DNA of 50,684 bases from Hypsibius dujardini (Eukaryota; Tardigrada; Eutardigrada; Parachela; Hypsibiidae), in the NCBI GenBank assembly GCA_001579985.1, contig LRSR01004584.1, positions 1 through 50,684 on the forward strand, read 5' to 3'. Numbering within the stretch: position 1 is the stretch's first letter; the number at the start of each line of letters is the position of its first letter. Under the pieces are notes generated by a model, which saw nothing but the letters and a program-made list of their open reading frames with translations, was not told where the DNA came from and did no database searches. The translations under genes and the position numbers were made by a program. This document shows positions 34,352 through 44,253 of this stretch, in pieces.

Positions 34352-37300
34352 TCATTCTGCAAAGACGGTGTTGATGTCACTGTAAACAGGGGGCAGAGGA
34401 TGAAATCCCATCCGTTTCTTGAAGAGTTCGATGTCGCTGATGGGCTCGCATTTGCTGCCACCGCCAATGGCTGGAATGGGATCCGGAGTGACAGGATCGA
34501 CCGGCGGCACCGCATCTTCTTCATCCGAGAAATCTCCTTCGGATGAATCACCGTCTCCCTCCTCGGATCCGATGGCTCTGCGGTGGCGTGATGGTGCATT
34601 GGCCGGCACAGTGGACGTGATGTGGATAGTGCATTTCTTCCGATTTGCACCTCCAGCCAGGAGATAGTCCTAAAGAGCGAACAAGGGTCAAATCAGCGGA
34701 AAACATACTAGAAGGGCAGTACCAGGCAAACGCTATGGGTTGAATCGGTACATGAGTTGAATCGGTGGGGTGACGGAGGGCGCCACAAGTGAAAATTGTA
34801 AACAACACTCATTCAATTTACACTTGTGGCGCCCTCTGCCACCCGACCGATTCAACCCATAGCGTTTGCCTGGTATTTGTAGACTGCCGCACATTTCGGT
34901 GGAACGGTGTACTGTTAGGTACGGCGTTCGGTTAGTTTGACCGGCCGGTACAGAAAATTATGCCCGCTGTTTACAGCACTGCATATGTGGCCGTAAACAA
35001 CGAAATGTAGTCTTGTGTTCGTAGATTTGAAACAATCAAGGCTAGGCTGATTTTAACGAGTGTTCCCTTAAACCGAACGCGGTTCCACCGAAATGTGCGT
35101 CAGTCTACAGTACTGTAGACCCACAAATCGGACAACCGCTGAATAAAGAAAGGCACAGCGCGCGGATAAATTACCGAAATGAACTGGTTCAGGTCCACCT
35201 GCGTCAGATTCCGTAACTCGGCAACCTCCAGCCGGTCACGGTCAAAGTTGTACTGCCGGCTGAAGATTTCGTTCCAGTATTTTGTCGCCTGCTGGGCAAT
35301 CGTTTTCGGTTTCTCCAAACGATGTGCGGCCAGCGCTTCAACGTGCGTCTTGAACTCCTCGGCGGAAAGTTGGGACACAAACGGCTAAACCAAATCACAT
35401 GACCGAATAAAATGTAAAAAACCGGGATTCAACTGATAAACATATGGCAGCAATTTTTTTCCGGTCTGAGTTCGAGCCACGGCGCCCGCAAAATCAGGTG
35501 GCTCGAACTCGGTTCGGACAAAATTCTCGCCACATGTGTATCACATAATGGAGCGCATAAATGTACCTTTGATCATTACCTGCATTTCTCGAATGAAATT
35601 CTCAATTCGCTGATCCACATACTCCGGGGTACGGTGAGACTGGACCAGAACCTGAAGGCCCAGCACTCCGCTGACATTCTTTACCGACGAGAACACAACA
35701 TAGCCTATGGAAGAGAAATCAGTTTAAGATTAGGAACAAGCGCTGATCGCTGAGCAGCTGTGGAAGACACAAAAGTAATAAAAAATAGATCACCAGAACC
35801 AGTCGGGTAGACAGGCAACTAGGCGAACTAACAGGATGGCAGTCATACAGATTGGCATAGAGGCAGATACTGACAGACTGATTGACAGACACACAAACAG
35901 ATACAAGCAGACAATTACCTAGCTGCTCTTTCGTTCGTAAGACGTCGAAGCATGGTTCACCGGTGATTTGGGCGAACAACTCCAACAGCATATTTGTCTT
36001 TGGATTCTCGGAGGCGCACTGATAGTAAGTGGTAACAGACGAACTTTTGTGAATATCATTGAGCCGATGGTATACCAAATCCGATCCTGCAGATAACCAT
36101 TACACTCAGCGATGGGAAAACAAATTTCAGAAGTTGCAGACTGACCGTTCAGCAAGTTGACAAGTCTGCTGCGATTGACCGGTGCGATCGGATGACTTCC
36201 GGCTCGCCGCAACGCTACCTCGACTTCATCAAGAAGGAAATCAGCTTTCTTCCGGCTGGTATTTCCGTAGATGAAGCCTTCAACGTAGATCTTGGAGAAC
36301 ACTTCCGGGACTAAGCCGGTAAATTTCTCATATGACAGAGTGTCCAAGGCCTCGATCAAATCTTCTTTCGGGAAGCAAATTTCGCTCATGATGACATTAA
36401 AGTACCACATGCTTTGTTTGCTAGGCTCGCTAGCAAAGAAGTTTTTGAGTTGGCGGCCAGCCTAAGACACAAAATGACGAGGCATGACAGTAGGCAAGGC
36501 AAAACCTTAAAAAACCCTCTTCTCACCTCCTCTTTGATGATGTGGAACCTCTTCTCGTCTGGTTTAAAGTTGACGAGTCGGCCAATTAACATATCCAGGA
36601 GGACATCTAGTTTGTCGTCATATCCCGATACGGACAACTACAATGTATAAGTAAGACAGGTAAGAATCGGTCACCAACAGTCAATAACCGATGCAAATTG
36701 CAAACACACCATCATCATCCCCAGTCGTGCAACAACTTACCACAAATCCGTATTGCGACTGTTCCAACGAGTAGTTCATGTCGGTTAAAGCAGCAATGTA
36801 TACCAATTCGTTCAAAGCATCCCGAAAGAGTTCCACAAATAGATGCGCCATAACGGCGTATGTTGGATTCTTATAAACGATCGGACTGAAATGTAAACCG
36901 CAAATAAAACGTCAGCAAGCTTTCGTTTCACACAACACGCCAAGTCAGGTACCTGCACAGTTCGAACAAAGCGCACGCCTTGGGTAACCTGTGCTCGACG
37001 TCCTGAAGATACCACAGCCGGGCGAAATCCGTTTTCCGAATAAGAACCGGAAACTGCTGAACCTAAAGGTTAAAAATCTTGAACTAGGCATTCAGTCCGA
37101 CTATCCGACAAACAACGGCACTGATTGCTATTTAGGGGCACTGATTGCTATTTAGGGACACGAATCGCTTACTTTTGAAGGAGGTTGCAGAATATCAAAT
37201 TTCTGAGGAATGAATGCGTTTGGTGGCGGTAGAGCCAATTCACCGTTGAGACCTGCTTTCGACCACATGGCAATCAGTTCTTTTGGTATGTCCTTCAGCT

Positions 37301-38059
37301 CGTACTCCGTGCCATAAATGGGCTCCTTGTTGTTAGAAGCCTTAGCGAACGTTTTGGAAAGAATGGAGATCCTAAATTGAAAACTGTCAACCAGAATGTT
37401 AGCGGAAGAATTTTGGAAAAAAAAAACATTACCGTATTCCCTCCGGAGTGAGAAGATCCAGCAAGTCCGAAATGGCCTTAGCATCGTACTTGGTTAACAA
37501 CGTGGATGCAGACAGTACTTCACTCATAGGATATTTCTAATAAAATGATAGATGACACCACTAATATCAAAATGGACATTTCGAGTGTTAGTAACAGCGT
37601 AAATCTGCCGGACAAACCTGCATCATCATAGCGAGTCCTTGGCAGTACTCCAGCGGCTTTTCCGTGTCGCGAAAGCGGAATTTCATATCCTCAATTTGTT
37701 GTTCTTCATGCCAGATACGTTCCTGTGGTCCTGACTTTCGCAACAAGTTCAGGTATTGGAAAATCATCGTGACTATGTCGTTGACATGAGCTGCGAGACA
37801 AGATGAATGAGGAACAGACAGTCAGATCATGACCGATGAGCTTTACGGATTCAGATTACTGGATGGTGAGCTTACCCAAACCATCTTCCGTCAGAGATAC
37901 CCCCACAGTGAAGAATTGAAAGCCCTTAGCGCCTGCTGTGTCCCCAGAATACAGCGAGCTCGACCAGCCTGAAAATTAAAATATTATGGCAATTTTTTAT
38001 TAATTACTAACAAATTCATTTTCAAAAGAGATGTCCGATAGGCACACGGATAGATTGAA

Positions 38060-38142
<83 letters not shown>

Positions 38143-40015
38143 GTCAGACAGACAGACAGACAGACAGACAGTCAGACAGTCAGACAGACAGACATACATA
38201 CAAACAGACATGCAAACAGACACACAGACAAACAACAGCGGTCATTTTAGAAAACACGATCGAGGTGATATACCTTTTGACTTCAATGCGCTGAGAAGGC
38301 TTCCAGGCCCTTCGTGGCCAATCAATCCACCGAGATGATGGCCGGGCTATAGTGGTAAATAAACTGTGATCGACATAAAAGAAACGGAGAAAACGGAATG
38401 CGTACTCTAGTCTTGTAAAAGGGATGCAAATCGTGAATGTTCCACACAACGCTTAACTGCCGAATATCCGCAACGGGGACGACGTGCAGCTGCTTTTCCA
38501 AATGCTGGGCCTTGAAGGGGAAATTACCAGTCCAGTCCGGCGGAGTCACTTTCTTGTTGGGAACATCGTTAAACAAACTCAGAACCATTTCGCCGAGTTC
38601 GTCCAAGGTTTCTGAAACAAGTTACACCGCGACATAATGGAGTTATCGTCAGTTTTTGAAACAACATGCGGTGCAGTTCCCGAGGAACGAGTGATGATGA
38701 TACCTGTGCCAAGCACTGCTAAACACATGATGTTAGACGAATAATAAGTGTCGTGGAACTTCTTAAGTTCGTCTCGCACAGAGATCCCTTCGCGGCGGGG
38801 TTTAAACCAGAGAGTCTCTTTGCTGCCTATAAACATAATCATCATGAACAAAAAACCAGTCGCCAGGTGGAAAAATTGTCCAAGACGCCGTAGATTATAG
38901 CTTTTTCCTATTAATTACCAGTTCCAAACTTATTGAAGTCGTGCTTCTCGTCGCCGGTAGATCGGTTAAGCTGATCGATGCGGCTTCCGTCGTTCGAGAG
39001 GTTATTTTCGTGTTCACTGTTAACGGCATTCACTTCCCTCTCCGTTCCAGACTCGGTCAACAACGGGGAAATGAAGAACTGCGCAAAGCGATCCAGACTG
39101 GTCGCGAGAAATTCCGCGGCGACATTAAAGTGGAAGTTTGTATTTTCCTCGGCAGTGAAAGCGTTATACTCCCCGCCGCGCTCCGAAACGTACTGCGAAA
39201 CGAAAGAGGAAGTGACAATTCTAGTCCTGTCAAAGTGGCAGGGAAGATGAACTCTTCTACATTCAATCATTCAATCAATACTCATACTCATTCAATCAAT
39301 AAATCCATCGACCTAACAACCAATAATCATCTCACTCGTTAAATAGGAGTGTATGGGAATGACGACAGATTCAATCAATGAACCAAACGATCAATGAACA
39401 GCCTGTTTTTCTTCCATCATTCACCGATCTGTTTTAACCAATGAGAATGATTGAATACCGTCAGCATTCGTTTGATTGATTGATTGATTTGTTTGATCCA
39501 TCAGTTTTGTCAAACACCAAGTTCAGTCACAAACCTTTTCGAAAGCATTTTCCTCTGGATATTTTTCAGTCCCCAAAAAAAGCATATGCTCAAGAAAATG
39601 GGCAAGGCCTTGTAGCTTCCATGGATCGCTCATGCAGCCTGAAAACCGTAACCCGTAATAAGTTAAATGTGGACAGACTGCCGAGAACAGTTACGTGCCG
39701 ACCAGCAATTGATTGATGAATTGTTGAAACCATGTTATAATCGAAAGTGTAGATTTGATTGCCTGAATGCGTGTCTCCAGTAAAATCCAAAATCGATTTG
39801 AAGAAATGTGGAAAAGTTTAAATGTGCAACGTCTACCATCACGCACCGATATTAACATCCAGAGCTGCGGCAGCCTTCTCTGTTTTAGGATCGCTGATGA
39901 GAAGGACTTTCAGGTCGTTTTCCAGCACCAAACCCCGATACAGACGCTGATCCTGCAGTGGCTTTGGGAAATGGTCCACCACGTCCTTCACGATATGAGA
40001 CCCAATATACATCAT
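34352..40015 (-). CDS. IDE: Insulin-degrading enzyme (M16A zinc metalloprotease)
   Basis: Eighteen exons: 40015-39847, 39638-39535, 39192-38919, 38826-38704, 38611-38406, 38346-38274, 37968-37876, 37790-37618, 37536-37433, 37371-37173, 37062-36953, 36885-36741, 36637-36527, 36461-36146, 36086-35919, 35704-35580, 35384-35175, 34669-34352. They sum to 3021 bases (1006 residues; the human enzyme is 1019). IDE degrades small amyloid-prone peptides such as insulin inside a closed chamber. The inverted zinc motif HFLEH is at 70-74 (catalytic Glu73), with the third ligand Glu151 (NSEHENN) 77 residues on, as in the family. Other matches: [59 protein letters not shown] and [19 protein letters not shown]. 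The last exon carries an acidic Ser/Asp/Glu insert absent from the human enzyme. The start at 40015 follows an acceptor-like AG, so a 5' UTR intron is possible. Confidence 0.96.
34719..34876. mobile_element. MITE-like element, family K
   Basis: TACCAGGCAAACGCTATGGG pairs with CCCATAGCGTTTGCCTGGTA, with inner CACTTGTGGCGCCCTC pairing as well. It sits in the last IDE intron, touching family L. Confidence 0.92.
34879..35108. mobile_element. MITE-like element, family L
   Basis: GTAGACTGCCGCACATTTCG pairs with CGAAATGTGCGTCAGTCTAC about 230 bp apart, in the last IDE intron and directly after family K. Confidence 0.9.
35441..35540. mobile_element. Hairpin MITE-like element, family C copy 2
   Basis: Reverse-oriented copy of 15911-16012, filling half of the 195-base IDE intron 16 (35579-35385). 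Confidence 0.88.
38061..38194. repeat. CAGA tetranucleotide microsatellite
   Basis: More than 30 near-perfect CAGA units in IDE intron 6, likely length-polymorphic. Open frames across it are repeat artefacts. Confidence 0.97.
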
Positions 40016-40521
40016 ACTGAGTTTGGATACACAATTACAAACAATCTTCGGCCGGCCAATGAACACAAAAATAAAAGGCTACGAGTACAAAATTGTCTGT
40101 CAAAAATCAAGAGTCAGAATGGTCTTGTCAGCCTGGCATTGACAGTTCCAATTCCAACTTCGTACAGTTCCATTCCATTCCAGGGGTTGGAATGCTGGAA
40201 TAGCTTTCGTGCTGCTGGGTTGTGGTTACACTTACGACGAGGCCAGTAGAGCAGCGCTACATTGAGTATGAGCAGAGTACGGAGGATGTGTACGGAGTAC
40301 CAGTACCACAACCGAAATGTCACTTCTGCTGGAAGCTGTTTTCGATTCTACAAGGAGAGACGCTCACACTGTGAAGGGCGAAACTAGGAGCTCTGTGAGC
40401 TTGAACTCGAGCTGACGTGGATGCCATTCGTTTCGTGTAAACTTCATTCCTCATACTTATTTGGAAGTACTAGTGAAAAAATGCCATTACCACGATGTCA
40501 TCCGCAAGAGCCCAAAGTTCC

Positions 40522-40791
40522 TGTACTGTACTGCCGCGATTAAACTGGTCAGTTTAGCCGCGCCTCCGTCACACGCGCCTGTGTGTTTAGTGAGCACACA
40601 CACTCACAGACTCACACTCACACAATCACACACTCACACACCACACACTCACACACTCACACACTCACACTCACACACTCACACACTCACACACACCACA
40701 CACTCACACACTCACACACTCACACTCACACAGGTCGAATGCGCTGCCCGGGTGTAAAAAGTGACCGGCTTAATCGCGGCAGTACAGTACA
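40522..40791. mobile_element. MITE-like element, family Q, with internal microsatellite
   Basis: Ends TGTACTGTACTGCCGCGATT and AATCGCGGCAGTACAGTACA pair perfectly about 270 bp apart. The interior is dominated by a CACACT microsatellite (about 40595-40732). It lies about 0.5 kb upstream of IDE. Confidence 0.92.
40595..40732. repeat. CACACT/CA compound microsatellite
   Basis: Long run of CACACT and CACA units wholly inside the family Q palindrome. Confidence 0.95.
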
Positions 40792-41482
40792 TCGTGTAAA
40801 TTTAAGCTTCCGCAGTTCTGTCAGACCTTTCCGGCTAGCCATGGCTATCGGCAGTCTATTGAGCGCTCAACCCTTTCGTTATTTGGTGGCATCGTCCACT
40901 GCTTGAGCCGGCGACCCTCCTTCACCACTTGTAAAAAACCCATCACTCGGCCGGACCGGCAATCCATCTGCGAATCCTAGTATACAGATTTGCCGGCACT
41001 CTTTCTGTTAAAGTTTGCCGGCCACCATCCCCGCTTCCGTCTCTCCGTCCATCATTACTTTTGGAAATTTGCTATCACCAAAAGAGAAAGCAATAATGAT
41101 CTGACTGTAAACTGAACAACGAGTGTGTTATATTTAACGTATGAGTAACTAGGAGGGCAAGAAGCACATAGTTATGTGAAAAATGATTACAGAGCAGCAA
41201 GTTATACCGGGAACATCTCTAAACGGGGCTAGTTTGCGCAGTTAAAAAACCAAATGCATATTATTGACGGACAGAGCGTCCGAAAACGAAGTTACAGTTT
41301 GGGCAACTATTTATAACGTCCTGGACGCCAGGTGGGCTAAAAAACACAAAGCACGTACACTGTACGAACAAAACATTGCAACAAAGTACACTAGATACAA
41401 GTAGTCAAAGAGCTCGGCAGACTTACTCTATGCTACAGCACCCATGGCAATCGTCCCGATCTAAAACGATCAAATTATACGG

Positions 41483-41617
41483 TACAGTAGAAGTCCTCAT
41501 ATTTTGCGTACGTCACAGGCGTGTTTCTATTCCGTGCCTTGTCTCGGAGCAGTTTCGTTATGGGGCAAACGTGTTCAAACGGGCATGTGACGTACGCAAA
41601 ATATGAATTTTACTGTA
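41483..41617. mobile_element. MITE-like element, family M
   Basis: TACAGTAGAAGTCCTCATAT with ATTTTGCGTACGTCAC pairs with GTGACGTACGCAAAAT and ATGAATTTTACTGTA, about 135 bp in total. Shares TACAGTA/TACTGTA ends with families E and F. Confidence 0.9.
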
Positions 41618-41705
41618 CTCGTTTGGGTTTGTGACGGCTACATTGCAGTGGACTGTTCCAGTGGACTGTTCCAGCTAGTTGTAGTACTGTCCTTGAAATA
41701 CGCAC

Positions 41706-42216
41706 CGTGGTAGACGTTCATATTCGCGGCATGTTGCCCAGACTCATACGTGAGATTCGTACTTATGTTTCCCTCACAGTTTGGGCAACTGAAATATAAA
41801 TGTGTGGAAGTTGTTTGAGCTTTTATTAGAAAGGAAGCGGTTAATTATAATACATGCTCGCACTTACACTCCTTCTTCCGCTTCCGGTCCCAGTCTGACC
41901 TTCGGTTTGGGCACGGATGATCTCGATTGTTGTGTCCTCGGCGAGCAATTCTGGTCTGCATGCGAAAACAATAAATAATAATAACAATAATAAATTAATA
42001 AATAAATTAATTAATTAATAAATAATAATAACAATAATTTTGTATAATAACGTTTACATTGTAAATGGAAAGGTGCGACTTCGTCAAACGGTAGTTTAAC
42101 ACTCTCTCAGCGTTTGCACAATTCCAGTATCGCTCCACCAGGCAACGTGGGCAGGGGTTCTGGGCAGGGCAGGGGTTCATGAAATAGAATTGAGAGTTGA
42201 ATTTCCAACGCAACAT
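41706..42216 (-). CDS. Possible exons of an unrecognised Cys-rich protein
   Basis: Three exon-like segments on the minus strand: 42216-42058 (CPAQNPCPRCLVERYWNC), 41955-41878 and 41788-41706 (CPNCEGNISTNLTYESG). Each has GT-AG borders (GTAAAC, GTAAGT and GTGCGT donors). Segments two and three join in phase in one frame; the first join is not resolved. Paired Cys-Pro-x-Cys motifs suggest a secreted disulfide-rich or zinc-binding protein, but no family is recognised and no 3' end was found. Chance remains possible. Confidence 0.3.
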
Positions 42217-43470
42217 AAAAAAAAGTCAGTAATTTTAAAAGCTTTGAAGGTGTAAGTTCAGTCGTGGTCGACGATAATAGCTAATTTAATCGTATAAATA
42301 ATTATTCGTATGCAATACACTCAATATTAGAGACCATGGGCGGTGACCAGATTAGCGGTGTAGCGATAACGCAAGGGTGACAAAAAAGCGGGAAATAATA
42401 ATATACAAGACATATATGTACATATATATATAATCAAAAGAACAAAAACATATAATACAATACTGTAATGATTACGTCAACATACCTTGCGATACTGGCT
42501 GACGATCGTTGTGTCGCACGACGTCCGCAACAATCACTCGCAGATCTCACAACTCTTGTTTTACCTCCTCGAGCTCCTCTTTTACCCTCTGCAGTTCAAA
42601 GTCGCCTATGGTCCGATATTTTTATTTGCTCACCGGTAGATAAACTGTTTAGCGCTTCAGCGCAGTTGACTTTTGAAAAATACGAAACATAAATACTGGT
42701 ACTTAAGGGGGGGGGGTGAAAATATAAACCGATCAAGCAAAGCAAGCAGTCGGAGACTATACCACGAAAAGTACACGTACTCACTGTACAGGACTTGTGC
42801 ATGTGGCACGCTGCTGCTAGCGAGAACCACATACCGTAATGTTACACGCGAGTTTTTCGTTGTACATGAATTTACAGTTCTGTATTAACTGCTGACGTTG
42901 TCTTTAAATGCCAGTAGTAGAATCGATTTCATCTCCTCAACTGAGCACAGCGTCCCAAGACCTGGTGTGAATGAAACCAAGATCGTTGTTTACATCTGCG
43001 AGATACACTGATGAAATTAAGCTTAAGAACCATCACCTGGCGCTTTTAATCGACATCGTCAGACGGGTGATGCACCAGGCGCTGCCGGGCACGTATTAAA
43101 TATCGCCACATTCTTGCCACACACAGCAGGCAGACCACGCCGAGCGTCTGCTGTAATAAGCGTCGCAGAAAACCGGATGCAAGGTGCAATTACAGGACGG
43201 AAATACGGTGCGCGATTTTAAAATATTTTTTTTTGCTGCGAAAAAGTGGCAGGATAAACCGAATAATATACTTGTGTGAAAGGTCGAGAATAATTATAAA
43301 GCAATGACCGGACACTGTTGCTTATTGTGTTTTGCGGAACGAACACAGTAAATACGGACATCTGAGGTGCAAAAAATGGCGCTTCAGCATTAAGACGCAT
43401 GAATGGGACATTCTTCGTCATGGCGTACACTAGAACGCGGCTAGGAAGGTCGGTCAGAGGTTAGTGTTGC

Positions 43471-43680
43471 TGGCACCAACAATCGCAATATTGCAATTCT
43501 ACTAGGTACGAGTACGGTTACTCCTACCTACGTTCCTATATGGCACCAACAATCGCAATATTGCAACTCTACTAGGTAAGAGTACGATTACTCCTACCTA
43601 CGTTCCTATATGGCACTAACAATCACAGTATTGCAATTCTACTAGGTAAGAGTACGATTACTCCTACCTACGTTCCTCTA
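43471..43680. repeat. 70-bp direct repeat, three copies
   Basis: Units start at 43471, 43541 and 43611 with TGGCACCAACAATCGCAATA and end CTACCTACGTTCCTATA; they differ at only a few positions. Confidence 0.97.
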
Positions 43681-44253
43681 TAGGCTATGCGCTGATCAGT
43701 GTGATCCATCTTCACTAACCCTTGACCAACCACCCTAACCGTTCTACCGATCCGCATCCGCATGTGGCCGCCATTATTGAACCTCAGAGAACATATAGTC
43801 AGATACTGTATTATGCAGTTGGCGGTAAATGTGACAATCTCCACAAGAGAAGGATATTCGTGCAATTTATATTTTTAGCTTAAACCTTGTCCGGCTCAAA
43901 CTGAAACATCAAATCGAAATTAATATATGTTAAACAATGCAGAAATTCCCGCATAGTAGAGTGAGGAATTAAATATATGCAGTGACAGTGTAAGCACCGT
44001 ATGTCCGCAGGGCGGAAAAGAATGCGCGACAAAATACACCACCAAAGAGACCGGATGTTTCACTTCCCAAAACAATATGATATAAGATTGCAGATTCTAA
44101 TGCTGCGTTTTGTTGCCCAAGAACACCCAGAAACCACGATTTCCAGCAAGATCTAGCTGTCAACGCCATCCGCATTCTTTGTGCCGTTTTCTTTTCGTGG
44201 AATAAATATATGAAAAGACTTAAAGTTGGATCATCATACCATAGTACTGTATC

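Larger units (their letters stand above)
40016..44253. other. Mostly non-coding 4.2-kb region
   Basis: Between the IDE start and the receptor start. It contains two palindromic elements (40522-40791, 41483-41617), possible exons of an unrecognised Cys-rich protein (42216-41706), and a 70-bp triplication (43471-43680). A TATA-like AATAAATATATG near 44199-44210 lies about 50 bases upstream of the receptor start codon and may be its promoter. Nothing else is recognised. Confidence 0.5.

Noticed and set aside
38031-38294. Frames encoding repeated TDRQ or SVCL
   Set aside because: Translation of the CAGA microsatellite.
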